Source: Opitutia bacterium (GTDB taxonomy: Bacteria; Verrucomicrobiota; Verrucomicrobiia; Opitutales; Opitutaceae). Taken from it: a stretch of 64,000 nucleotides of DNA. Location: contig JACPIT010000003.1 in NCBI GenBank assembly GCA_016187945.1, forward strand, positions 1-64,000, written 5' to 3'. The translations under genes and the position numbers were made by a program. How positions within the stretch are numbered: position 1 is the first letter of the stretch; every line of letters begins with the position of its first letter. Shown piece after piece: positions 53,077-61,150 of the stretch. The notes under the pieces are model-generated. The model did no database searches. It had not been told where the DNA came from and worked only from the letters and a program-made list of their open reading frames with translations.

Positions 53077-54771
53077 CTAGACGCGGAAAATCGCGCCGAG
53101 TTTCTTGCCGAGGAGAACGGTCATGCCGGCGATCGTGATGCCGAGGAACGCCATCGCCCAGACGCCGAGGGCGGAGGCGATGAACTTGCCGTCGCCGAGG
53201 AGCTGGAAGAGTTCGTAGATCGCCTTCGTGATCGGGTAATAGACCTGCTTTTGCGCGAGGATGAGCGAGTCGGACACCTCGAGCATCGCGAACGAGAACG
53301 CCAGCAAGCCGCCGGCGATGAGGTTGGCGAGGATGAGCGGGATCGTGATCTTGAAGGTGGCCTTGAGCGGCGGGCAGCCGAGGTTTTGCGCGGCTTCCTC
53401 AAGCGTCTCGCTCGTCTGCTGGAAACCGGCCGCGGCGGAACGCACGACGTAGGGCAGGCGGCGGATCGAGTAGGCGATGATGAGGAGGATGGTGGGGTTC
53501 GCGACGGGGTTGAGGAACGAGAAGAATTTCCCCTCCTGGCTCATCGCCAGATAACCGAACGCCAGCACGAGGCCCGGCACGGCGAGCGGGAGCATGGCGA
53601 GGAAATCGAGGATCTGGCGGCCGGCGATCTTCGAGCGGACGACGACGTAGGCCAGCGCGATGCCGAGGAAGAGATCGATGACGGTGGAGATGCTCGCGTA
53701 TTTGAGGCTGTTGGCGATGGCGGGGACGGTGAGGTCGTGGCCGAGGGCGAGTTTGAAATTTTCCGCGGTGAAGTGGTGCGGCAGGACGGTCGCATACCAA
53801 TCGCTCGAGCACGCGACCGCGACGACGCCGAGGTGCGGCAGGATGGCGACGAAGGTGATGCCGGCGAAGAGCGCCGTGGCGGCCCAGGCGCGTCCGCCGG
53901 TGAGCTGTTTCGCGCCGCCGGAGTGCGTGGCCTTGGCCATCATCGCGTAGGATTGGCGGCCGAAGAGACCTTTGCCGATCGCGTAGAAGAGGACGGAGGC
54001 CGCGAGCATCACGGCGACGAGCGCGTAGGGGAACGGGTTGCCGCCGATGTCTTTCAGGCCGTAGAAAATCTGGACCGAGGTGACCTTGGCGTAGTCGAAG
54101 ATCAGCGCGACGCCGAGGTCGGTGAACGCCCAGATGAAGACGATCGTGCCGCCGGCGAAGAGGCCGGGCTTGATGAGCGGCAGCGTGATCTTGAAGAAGC
54201 GGCGGAAGCCCGTGCAGCCGAGGTTCACGGCGGCTTCCTCCATCGCGGGATCGATGTTGGCGAGCGACGCGACGGCGTTGAGGTAGATGATCGGGTAGAG
54301 GCTGAACGCGTTGACGATCGCGATGCCGAGAAACTGGTTCGCGCCGAGCCAGTCGAACGTCCAGCCGTGCGGGCGGAGGCCGAGTTCGATGATGAGGCTG
54401 TTGAGCGCGCCGTATTGCCCGAGGATTTGTTTGATGCCGATCGCGCCGACGAACGGCGGCAGGATCATCGGCACGAGCACGAGCGAACCGAGGAGATTCT
54501 TGAGCGGAAACAGGTAGCGGTCCGACACGACGGCGAGCGGCAGGGCGATGAGCAGGGCGAACGTCGTGGTCGTCAGCGCGAGCAGGAACGAGTTGGCGAG
54601 CCCGCCGAGGTAGACCGGGTCGGTGAGCAGCGCGCCGAGGTAGGCGAAGGTGAGCTTGCCGTCCGCGTCGACGAAGCCGCCCTTCAAAATCTGGAAAATC
54701 GGCCACGCAAAAAAGACGGCGAAGAACACCAGCGTGCTGAAGAAAACGACCCGCGCGAAGCCTTTCGACAT
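53077..54771 (-). CDS. ABC importer permease (fused FbpB-type), iron(III)-like
   Basis: A 564-residue inner-membrane protein with two halves, each holding a binding-protein-dependent permease domain of about six helices. The EAA-type loops are MEEAAVNLGCTGFRRFFKIT then LPLIKPG in the first half, and LEEAAQNLGCPPLKATFKIT then IPLILANL in the second. This fused form is the FbpB/AfuB type that pairs with an FbpC-type ATPase and one binding protein, both encoded at 38800-41638. It has no ATPase or binding protein beside it. It is divergent from a beta-barrel gene at 54901. Pairing with the distant genes is an inference. Confidence 0.9.
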   Translation of the reverse strand: MSKGFARVVFFSTLVFFAVFFAWPIFQILKGGFVDADGKLTFAYLGALLTDPVYLGGLANSFLLALTTTTFALLIALPLAVVSDRYLFPLKNLLGSLVLVPMILPPFVGAIGIKQILGQYGALNSLIIELGLRPHGWTFDWLGANQFLGIAIVNAFSLYPIIYLNAVASLANIDPAMEEAAVNLGCTGFRRFFKITLPLIKPGLFAGGTIVFIWAFTDLGVALIFDYAKVTSVQIFYGLKDIGGNPFPYALVAVMLAASVLFYAIGKGLFGRQSYAMMAKATHSGGAKQLTGGRAWAATALFAGITFVAILPHLGVVAVACSSDWYATVLPHHFTAENFKLALGHDLTVPAIANSLKYASISTVIDLFLGIALAYVVVRSKIAGRQILDFLAMLPLAVPGLVLAFGYLAMSQEGKFFSFLNPVANPTILLIIAYSIRRLPYVVRSAAAGFQQTSETLEEAAQNLGCPPLKATFKITIPLILANLIAGGLLAFSFAMLEVSDSLILAQKQVYYPITKAIYELFQLLGDGKFIASALGVWAMAFLGITIAGMTVLLGKKLGAIFRV

Positions 54772-54900
54772 GCGCCGATGTCGCCCGAGCGCGCGGGCCG
54801 CGGCAAGGCGGAAAGCGACGAGAACCGCAAGGGATGCGCAAGGGTTCAGGTTGCGTTAAGGTGGGCTTGGCTATGATGCCGCTTCAATTCCCCGAGGCTC

Positions 54901-55692
54901 GTGACGATTTCCGTTTTTGCGACCCGATTGCCGAGGCTTTTGCTCGGCGCAACCGCGCTGGCGCTGGGCGCCGGAGTGGTGCGCGCGCAGTTTACCGAAG
55001 TGCCGCAAACCGCGACCCCGGGAAAATGGCTCGTCGAGACCGACGTGGTCACGGCGGCGTTCGACCGCCACACGTCGGCGCGCGACGGGGTCGAGACGCG
55101 CTCTACCTATCTCGGCTACGTGCAGATCAGCACCGGCGTCGCGGAGAATTTCGACGTGCAACTCGGCTACGAAGCCTGGCACGAGGAGCGTCGTCGCGGC
55201 GGCGGCGAGGACGAGCGACTCGCGGGGCGAGGCGAACTCTACCTGCGCGCGAAATGGAAAATCTGGGACGACGGACAGGGGGCCGCGCTGGCGGTGCTGC
55301 CGTATTACCGCCTCCACGACACCGCGGGACACGAGGTGCGGCCGGTGCGGGACCAGTTCGGGTTGATCGTGCCGTTCAGCCGCGCGCTTTCGGAACGCTG
55401 GACGCTCACCGCCATGGTGCAGAGCGACTGGCTCGACGATGGCGCCGGCGGACGCGACTGCTGGCTGACGGGCACGGCGGCCTGCGGTTATTGCGGCGCC
55501 GGCAGGCTCGGCGGCTACGTCGAGTTCTCGACGTGGGCGCAGGAGGCGCGCGGCCGTTGGGCGACGATGGCGGGCGTAGGGCTGCTCTGGCAGGCGACAG
55601 AGCGTTTTTCGTGGGACGTCGGCTTGCACGCCGGTCTGAATCGCGCCGCGCCCGACTGGTATCCGGTCCTGCGTTTCGTGTGGGAACTTTGA
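54901..55692 (+). CDS. Outer-membrane protein, putative MetA-pathway/porin-like
   Basis: A 263-residue protein starting at GTG 54901 with a signal peptide (LPRLLLGATALALGAGVVRA). Alternating amphipathic strands follow (TPGKWLVETDVVTAAFDRHT, VQISTGVAENFDVQLGYEAW, LYLRAKWKIWDDGQGAALAV). The end is APDWYPVLRFVWEL, an outer-membrane barrel-type C-terminus. It resembles the PF13557-type family labelled putative MetA-pathway of phenol degradation and looks distantly related to the next gene. Substrate unknown; its location suggests metal-related or envelope transport. Confidence 0.75.
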   Translation: MTISVFATRLPRLLLGATALALGAGVVRAQFTEVPQTATPGKWLVETDVVTAAFDRHTSARDGVETRSTYLGYVQISTGVAENFDVQLGYEAWHEERRRGGGEDERLAGRGELYLRAKWKIWDDGQGAALAVLPYYRLHDTAGHEVRPVRDQFGLIVPFSRALSERWTLTAMVQSDWLDDGAGGRDCWLTGTAACGYCGAGRLGGYVEFSTWAQEARGRWATMAGVGLLWQATERFSWDVGLHAGLNRAAPDWYPVLRFVWEL

Positions 55693-55730
55693 GCGCGGCG
55701 GGCGGCCGCAGCATTCGATGGCAAAGATAA

Positions 55731-55748
55731 ATTTAGGAAAGACTAAAT
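55731..55748. promoter_or_regulatory. Candidate DtxR/MntR-type operator
   Basis: ATTTAGGAAAGACTAAAT is an inverted repeat of ATTTAG and CTAAAT with a 6-base spacer, 45 bases before the outer-membrane protein gene that leads the mntH operon. The TTTAG...CTAAA form resembles DtxR/IdeR/MntR-family operators. A/T-rich DNA stands out here in otherwise GC-rich sequence. Regulator identity is inferred from the mntH context only. Confidence 0.5.
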
Positions 55749-55793
55749 CTCTCTTGCGGTCCTGACGATTTTTGCCCTTGTTGCGGCGTCCCT

Positions 55794-56666
55794 ATGGCAA
55801 TCGACCGCTTCACGCGCCCCGCTCTTCGTCTCGCTCTGCTCCGTCTCGGAGTGCTCCTTTTGAGCGCCTGCAGCTCGGGCGTGGCGGCGCCGGGTGGGAC
55901 GGAGGCGGGTGGTTATTCGTGGACGAATCCGACGCCGCCGGCGCGGATGCGCGAGTTGAACACCGACCGGCCGGACGCCACCGAGGGGCCGTTCACGGTC
56001 GATCCGGGGCATGTGCAGCTCGAAATGGATTTGGCGAACTACACGCGCGACCGCGCGGACGGCGTGCGCACGACCGAGACGGCATTCGCGACCACGAACC
56101 TGCGCTTCGGTTTGACGCCGAATTTCGAGCTCGGGATTTTCCTGTCTCCCTACGTCCGCACGAACGAGCGTCCGCCCGGTGGCCCGCCGACCGCACGCGC
56201 CGGCATCGGCGACACGACGTTGCGCGCCAAGTGGAACTTCCACGGCAACGACGGTGGCGAACGCGCGTTCGGCTTGATCGTCGATGTCTCGCTGCCGACG
56301 GCGGCGCGCGGACTCGGGAACGAGCACGTCGAAGGCGCGATCACGCTCCCGATCGCGCTCGCACTCGCGGATGGCTGGGAATTCGGCGCGATGACGGGCG
56401 TCGGCGCCGTGCGCAGCGAAAATACCGACGGCTACCGCGCGGCGTGGACGAACTCGGCGACGCTCGGCCACGAGATCGCGGGCGCGTGGTCGGGCTACGT
56501 CGAGCTGTTTTCCGAGACGGGCGAAGGTGCGCCGTCCCTGACATTCAATTGTGGAGCGGTCTGCCTGCTCGATCGCGACACGCAGTTCGATTTCGGCGTG
56601 AACCTCGGCGTCTCGCGTGCGGCGCCGGATGCGCAGGTTTTCGCCGGTCTCACCCGGCGCTTTTGA
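55794..56666 (+). CDS. Outer-membrane protein leading the mntH operon
   Basis: A 290-residue protein with an N-terminal signal and a lipobox-like LLLSAC (Cys near residue 26) that may make it a lipoprotein. The body is a beta barrel-like protein of the same PF13557-like type as the preceding gene: LNTDRPDATEGPFTVDPGHV, VQLEMDLANYTRDRADGVRT, NFELGIFLSPYVRTNERP, FDFGVNLGVSRAAPDAQVFA and the terminal strand GLTRRF. The mntH gene follows after 3 bases, so the two are co-transcribed. The link suggests an outer-membrane port for Mn2+ or another metal, which is inferred. Confidence 0.8.
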   Translation: MAIDRFTRPALRLALLRLGVLLLSACSSGVAAPGGTEAGGYSWTNPTPPARMRELNTDRPDATEGPFTVDPGHVQLEMDLANYTRDRADGVRTTETAFATTNLRFGLTPNFELGIFLSPYVRTNERPPGGPPTARAGIGDTTLRAKWNFHGNDGGERAFGLIVDVSLPTAARGLGNEHVEGAITLPIALALADGWEFGAMTGVGAVRSENTDGYRAAWTNSATLGHEIAGAWSGYVELFSETGEGAPSLTFNCGAVCLLDRDTQFDFGVNLGVSRAAPDAQVFAGLTRRF

Positions 56667-56669
56667 TTT

Positions 56670-58034
56670 ATGGATTCCCTCGATAATTCCTCGACCCTTC
56701 CGGCGCCTGCGAGCGGCTGGCGTAACGAGCGCACGATGCCGAGCCTGCCCGAGGCTCATCGCTCGGTGCTCGTGCCGCGCGACGCCTCGTTCTGGCGCAA
56801 GTGCCTCGCGTTCGCGGGGCCGGGTTTCATGGTGGCGGTCGGCTACATGGACCCGGGCAACTGGGCCACCGACCTCGCCGGCGGCGCCAAGTTCGGCTAC
56901 ACGCTCCTGTCCGTCATCATGATTTCGAATCTGATGGCGATCCTGCTCCAGCACCTCTGCGTGAAGCTCGGCATCGCCACCGGACGCGACCTCGCGCAGG
57001 CGTGCCGCGATCATTATCCGCGACCGGTGGTGTGGTTTCAATGGGTGTTGTGCGAACTCGCCATCGCCGCGTGCGACCTCGCCGAAGTCGTCGGCTCCGC
57101 CATCGCGCTGCAATTGCTCTTCGGCATCCCGCTCGTGTGGGGCTGCCTCATCACCGCGGCGGACGTGATGCTCGTGCTCCTGCTTCAGCACCGCGGCTTC
57201 CGTTACCTCGAGGCAGTGGTGATCGTGTTGATCCTGACGATCGGCACGTGTTTCGGAGTCGAGTTGCTGCTCGCGAAACCCGAGGCCGGCGCCGTGCTCG
57301 CCGGGTTCGTGCCGCATACGGAGATTCTGCGCAACTCCGAGATGCTCTACGTCGCGATTGGCATCCTCGGCGCCACGGTCATGCCGCATAATCTCTATCT
57401 GCATTCCTCGATCGTGCAGACGCGCAAATACGAGCAGACGGCCGGCGGCAAACGCGAGGCGATCAAGTTCGCGACGATCGACTCGACCGTCGCGTTGATG
57501 TTCGCGCTCTTCATCAACGGTGCGATTCTCGTGCTCGCCGCGGCTGCTTTCCACGGCACCGGCCATCAGGACGTCGCGGCGATTCAGGACGCTTACCATC
57601 TGCTCGATGGGGTGCTGGGGGTGACGTTCGCGGGCATGCTCTTTGCCGTCGCGCTGCTCGCCTCGGGGCAAAACTCCACGCTCACCGGCACGCTCGCCGG
57701 CCAGATTGTGATGGAGGGCTTTCTGAACATCCGCCTGCGCCCGTGGCTGCGCCGGCTCATCACTCGCGCGATCGCGATCGTGCCCGCGGTGGTCGTCATC
57801 GGCATTTTCGGCGAAGGCAAGACGACCGACCTGCTCGTCGCCAGCCAGGTCTGCCTCAGCATGCAGCTCGGCTTCGCCTGCTGGCCGCTGATGCGCTTCA
57901 CCGGCGAAAAGGCGAAGATGGGCGAGTTCGTCAACCCGTGGTGGGTGCGCCTGCTCGGGTGGACGACGACGCTTGTCATCATCGGACTGAACGTGAAACT
58001 CCTCCTCGACATCGCCGGCGTGACCGGCGAGTGA
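56670..58034 (+). CDS. mntH: Nramp-family divalent metal transporter MntH
   Basis: Proton-coupled importer of Mn2+ and related divalent metals. The protein has 454 residues with about 11 membrane helices. The metal-binding helix 1 motif is [20 protein letters not shown] (DPGN) and the helix 6 motif is [20 protein letters not shown] (MPH). Both are diagnostic of Nramp. A hydrophilic N-terminus of about 45 residues precedes helix 1. It is preceded by an outer-membrane protein gene and followed after 5 bases by a universal stress protein gene, probably one operon. The candidate operator is at 55731-55748. Confidence 0.95.
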   Translation: MDSLDNSSTLPAPASGWRNERTMPSLPEAHRSVLVPRDASFWRKCLAFAGPGFMVAVGYMDPGNWATDLAGGAKFGYTLLSVIMISNLMAILLQHLCVKLGIATGRDLAQACRDHYPRPVVWFQWVLCELAIAACDLAEVVGSAIALQLLFGIPLVWGCLITAADVMLVLLLQHRGFRYLEAVVIVLILTIGTCFGVELLLAKPEAGAVLAGFVPHTEILRNSEMLYVAIGILGATVMPHNLYLHSSIVQTRKYEQTAGGKREAIKFATIDSTVALMFALFINGAILVLAAAAFHGTGHQDVAAIQDAYHLLDGVLGVTFAGMLFAVALLASGQNSTLTGTLAGQIVMEGFLNIRLRPWLRRLITRAIAIVPAVVVIGIFGEGKTTDLLVASQVCLSMQLGFACWPLMRFTGEKAKMGEFVNPWWVRLLGWTTTLVIIGLNVKLLLDIAGVTGE

Positions 58035-58039
58035 CCCCC

Positions 58040-58471
58040 ATGTATCGCAAAATCCTCGTCGCTCTCGAAAACGGCCGCGCCGACGCGACGCTGCTCCCGC
58101 ACATCTCGCAACTCGCGCGCCAGCTCGGCGCCGAACTGCTGCTGCTGCACGTCGCCGACGGCTGGGCCGCGCGGAATTTCGAGCAGTTGAAACTCACCGA
58201 GTCCGACGAAATGCGCGCCGACCGCGATTATCTCGCGCGGTGCGCCGGGGAGTTGCAGCACGCCGGCCTCGTCGTCACGACGCAGCTCGCCCTCGGCAAT
58301 CCGCCGGCGGAGATCGTGCGTGTCGCGGTCGACGAAGGCTGCGATCTCATCGCGCTCGCCTCGCACGGCCACCGTCTGATCGGCGACATCATCCACGGCA
58401 GCACGATCGATTCCGTGCGCCACCACACAAGCACGCCGATGCTCGTCGTGCGCGCGGTGATGAAAGACTGA
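58040..58471 (+). CDS. Universal stress protein (UspA family)
   Basis: A 143-residue Usp domain: MYRKILVALENGRADATLLP at the start, ELLLLHVADGW, ALGNPPAEIVRVAVDEGCDL and the ATP-binding end ALASHGHRLIGDIIHGSTID, SVRHHTSTPMLVVRAV. The Gly-x-x-Gly and Ser/Thr residues for ATP binding are there. I chose the ATG at 58040; a GTG at 58031 overlaps the mntH stop as GTGA and would add three residues. It is the last gene of the mntH operon and may be linked to metal or oxidative stress. Confidence 0.88.
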   Translation: MYRKILVALENGRADATLLPHISQLARQLGAELLLLHVADGWAARNFEQLKLTESDEMRADRDYLARCAGELQHAGLVVTTQLALGNPPAEIVRVAVDEGCDLIALASHGHRLIGDIIHGSTIDSVRHHTSTPMLVVRAVMKD

Positions 58472-58501
58472 GCATCGCACCGGCGCGCGCGAGAGGGATT
58501 T

Positions 58502-58577
58502 TGTAGGAGCGGCTTTACGCTGCGATCCGAGCTTGGCCTGCGCCTCGCAGCCATCGCGGCATGAAGTCGCTCCTGCG
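58502..58577. repeat. REP-like palindrome, TGTAGGAGCGGCTTTACGCT type
   Basis: TGTAGGAGCGGCTTTACGCT then GCGAT pairs imperfectly with ATCGCGGCATGAAGTCGCTC then CTGCGA. It is a degraded copy of the family at 32349-32424. Confidence 0.75.
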
Positions 58578-58602
58578 ACTCCGGCTGCGCCGGTTTGGAG
58601 CA

Positions 58603-58830
58603 GGGCGCAGCGGTAGTCGTGCAGGTGACGACTTGCCGTGTAGATCGGCGAGAGGGAGATGCGTTGCGGGAGGCGTCGGTCGTCAGCTCGGCCGATGCTG
58701 CGATGGCACCCTCGATCTCGGCCGCGGAATATGCGGCGAGTTGAAAGAGCAATGGGTCGCGAGTGGGCGGCTGGCTCGCGGCGGCACACCACACCGCCGC
58801 CGCGAGCGGCAACAACCGATGACCAAAATA
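58603..58830 (-). pseudogene. Decayed 5' duplicate of the FGE-like secreted protein gene
   Basis: Translated on the minus strand, the remnant reads LLPLAAAVWCAAASQPPTRD then PLLFQLAAYSAAEIEGAIAA, SAELTTDASRN. It matches the intact protein's N-terminus: LLLLAATVSSVAASPPPTRD, ELLDRLAAYSDGEIAEAIAA, LTELTTDASGN. The match continues at DNA level for about 60 more bases (ACCTGCACGACTACCGCTGC against GGCACGACCACCGTGCAG) but with shifts of frame. The rest of the gene is missing. It is a partial, inactivated copy or the remains of a paralogue, in the same orientation and immediately downstream of the intact gene. Confidence 0.8.
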
Positions 58831-58870
58831 AAGTTCTTTGCCGGACGAGTGACGTGAGAATGCGACCGCG

Positions 58871-60247
58871 TCAGCGGCGGCGTTGCGCCAAGGCGCGACC
58901 GGCGATCGCGGCGGCGAATGCGAGTGCGGCCCAGGGTGTCGGACCGCCGCCACCGCCGCTGGCACTCGAGCTGCCGGTCGTCGATGTGCCGGTCGTGGTG
59001 GTGGTCGTCGTGGTCGATGTGCCGGATGAAGTGCCGCTCGTCGCGGTCGTGCCAGCGGCGCCGGTCGTGGTATCGCTCGCGACGGCAGTGGAAAAGTTTC
59101 TCACGACGCGGAAGCCGACCGTGTTGAACGCGCCGGAGGCCGAGCGGCCTTCGCCGATGTCGATGCTGCGGCCGCTCGTGCCATTGGCATACCAGGAGCC
59201 GCCACGGACTTGGTTCACGCTTTGGCCAGCTTCGGCGCCGTTGCTGGCAGTGCTCACGGTGGTGGTCCATTCGAAGACGTTTCCGGCCATGTCGTGGCAG
59301 CCGTAGGCGCTCTTGCTGGCGGGATACGCTCCGACGGCGCTGGTGTTGCCGCCGGTGCTCATGATCGTGTCGAAGAGGCTTGTGTAGATGAAACCGGTGT
59401 AGGTGTCGTGGTTCACCCAGCCGGAGACGCTGCCGCTGCTGTTGATGGAAAAATACGTCGCGCTGCCGCTGGTATCGTAGGCGGCGATGCGGCTCACCGT
59501 GGTGCTTTGGCCATAGTAGGACGACGCGGCGTTCGTGTAGCTGACGGCGAGGGTGGGAGAATTATAGAGATAGTAAGCCGCAGTGACGCCGTTGTAGTTG
59601 AACTTCGTGATGAGCGCGCCGGTTGAAGAATTGTAGCTCGCGTCGAGCGTGTTGCTCCACGGGTAGAGATTTCCGCTCGGGCCGCGCGCGGCTTTTTCCC
59701 ACTGGTAGGCGGTGGGCACGGTGATGCTCCAGCCGGTTTGCGCGCTGACCCACGCGCAGTAGGCGAGTGCGCTGTTGAGCGAGACGTAGAGCACCGGGTG
59801 GTTGGCCTTGCCGGCGGGATAGGTGCCGGCGCTCCAGTGCGCGGGATAAGTTTTGAGGCTGTTTGCGTCGAGGTAGGCCTTCCACTCGGCGTTGGTGACT
59901 TCGTAGCGGCCGATGCAGAACGCGTCGAGCGTCACGCTGGCGGCCGACGAGCCGTTGCCATACGTGAAGCTCCCTGCCGGCACGTAGATCATGTTCGTCG
60001 GCACCTGCACGGTGGTCGTGCCGTCGACGACGGCGTAGGTGGTGGTGTCGGCCGGGTGGGGGATGACGTTGCCGGAGGCGTCGGTCGTGAGCTCCGTCAG
60101 CGCCGCGATGGCTTCGGCGATTTCGCCGTCCGAATACGCGGCGAGTCGGTCGAGCAACTCGTCGCGTGTGGGCGGCGGGCTCGCGGCGACGGACGATACC
60201 GTCGCCGCGAGCAGCAACAACCCTGCGACCAAACGAAAAGCTTTCAT
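58871..60247 (-). CDS. Secreted formylglycine-generating-enzyme-like (SUMF1) protein with C-terminal anchor
   Basis: A 458-residue exported protein (signal MKAFRLVAGLLLLAATVSSV, AAS cleavage). After an unknown N-terminal segment comes an FGE/SUMF1-type domain: YVPAGSFTYGNGSSAASVTL, IGRYEVTNAEWKAYL, VPTAYQWEKAARGPSGNLYP, MAGNVFEWTTTVS, QVRGGSWYANGTSG and FRVVRNF. Such domains modify sulfatase Cys or act as binding/C-type-lectin-like folds; whether the active Cys pair is present is not clear. The C-terminus is a Thr/Ser/Gly linker, then GGGGGPTPWAALAF, a hydrophobic stretch and ALAQRRR. This tail is nearly the same as in the next gene and looks like a sorting/anchoring signal. Confidence 0.85.
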   Translation of the reverse strand: MKAFRLVAGLLLLAATVSSVAASPPPTRDELLDRLAAYSDGEIAEAIAALTELTTDASGNVIPHPADTTTYAVVDGTTTVQVPTNMIYVPAGSFTYGNGSSAASVTLDAFCIGRYEVTNAEWKAYLDANSLKTYPAHWSAGTYPAGKANHPVLYVSLNSALAYCAWVSAQTGWSITVPTAYQWEKAARGPSGNLYPWSNTLDASYNSSTGALITKFNYNGVTAAYYLYNSPTLAVSYTNAASSYYGQSTTVSRIAAYDTSGSATYFSINSSGSVSGWVNHDTYTGFIYTSLFDTIMSTGGNTSAVGAYPASKSAYGCHDMAGNVFEWTTTVSTASNGAEAGQSVNQVRGGSWYANGTSGRSIDIGEGRSASGAFNTVGFRVVRNFSTAVASDTTTGAAGTTATSGTSSGTSTTTTTTTTGTSTTGSSSASGGGGGPTPWAALAFAAAIAGRALAQRRR

Positions 60248-60275
60248 CGGAGGTGCGAACAGTGGGGCGCGGCGC

Positions 60276-61127
60276 TCAACGTTTGCGCTTCACGGCGGCG
60301 CGGCCGGCGACTGCGGTCGCGAGCGCGAGGGCAGCCCAGAGCGTCGGGCTGCCGCCTCCTCCGCCGCTGGAGGTTCCGGTGCTCGACGTGCTCGAAGTCG
60401 TGGTGGTGGTCGTCGTTGTCGACGTGCCGGAGGTGCCGGTGGTGGTCGTCGTGCCCGACGAACTCGAGGTGGTGCTCACGTTCACGACGATCTGTTTCGC
60501 GGCGATCTCGGCGGTCGCGTTGTCGACGGAGTCGATGCCGCTGGAAACGGTGAGCGTGACGAGCGACATCGTGCCGGCGGCGACGAGCGGCGAGGCGACG
60601 CCGTCGGAGGAGAAACTCGCGCTGTCGGTCGCGAACATGAATTGCGAGGTGAGCACCGTGCTGCCGTTGATGTTCACCTTGAAATGGAAATGCCGGATGC
60701 GGCCGGTGTAGAGACCGGGGTGCACGGTGCGGAACGACCAGTTGCCCGACGAGTCGGTGACGCAGGTGCCGTAGCTTTGGAAATTCGAGTCGCGGTTCGC
60801 GGTGTTGTTGCCGGCGCTCGTGTTGTAGTAGTAGACGCCGCCGTTGTCGGCCTGCCACAGCTCGATCGTCGCACCGGAGATGGCGGTGCCGGCGGTGTTG
60901 ACGAGCGTGCCGGAGAGCAGGAAGCGCGTGCCGGACGCGCGCGTGGTTTTGCCGGTGACGAGCGTGAGGTCGTTATCGGCGCCGACGAGCCAGCTCGTAT
61001 CGAGCGTCTGGCCGGAGTTGAAGGTGTAGTAGGGGCCCTCGGTGGTCGACGGCGTGGCGTCGAGTGCGAAGGCGGTGGCGACGAGAGCGGCCCAGGCCGC
61101 CGCGAGCGTGGAGATGCGGGGGATCAT
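60276..61127 (-). CDS. Secreted intradiol ring-cleavage dioxygenase-like protein with C-terminal anchor
   Basis: A 283-residue exported protein (signal ISTLAAAWAALVATAFALDA). The intradiol dioxygenase core is readable: TEGPYYTFNSGQ, ATIELWQADNGGVYYYNTSA (a Tyr ligand region), TVHPGLYTGRIRHFHFKVNI with the second Tyr and the HxH iron ligands. It keeps all four Tyr/His ligand positions as far as I can judge. It is much shorter than catechol dioxygenases because the N-terminal dimer domain is lost, as in other secreted members. A Thr/Ser-rich linker follows, then GGGGGSPTLWAALALATAVA and GRAAVKRKR, the tail shared with 58871-60247. A PmrA-like box lies 23 bases upstream of its ATG. Confidence 0.87.
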   Translation of the reverse strand: MIPRISTLAAAWAALVATAFALDATPSTTEGPYYTFNSGQTLDTSWLVGADNDLTLVTGKTTRASGTRFLLSGTLVNTAGTAISGATIELWQADNGGVYYYNTSAGNNTANRDSNFQSYGTCVTDSSGNWSFRTVHPGLYTGRIRHFHFKVNINGSTVLTSQFMFATDSASFSSDGVASPLVAAGTMSLVTLTVSSGIDSVDNATAEIAAKQIVVNVSTTSSSSGTTTTTGTSGTSTTTTTTTTSSTSSTGTSSGGGGGSPTLWAALALATAVAGRAAVKRKR

Positions 61128-61150
61128 GACGCTGTTTTAGCAGAGCGGCG

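Larger units (their letters stand above)
58472..58870. other. Intergenic stretch with a REP-like palindrome and a gene remnant
   Basis: This 399-base gap contains the palindrome at 58502-58577 and a decayed duplicate of the neighbouring gene's 5' part (58603-58830). No intact gene is seen. Confidence 0.7.

Noticed and set aside
55731-55748. Fur box as the reading of this palindrome
   Set aside because: It lacks the GATAAT-type hexamers of a Fur box; the TTTAG...CTAAA form fits the DtxR/MntR class better.
58871-61127. Thr/Ser codon runs in the two linkers read as a microsatellite on their own
   Set aside because: The runs vary in codon use (ACC/ACG/TCG) and are in frame in both genes, so they are linker coding sequence and not an independent repeat.
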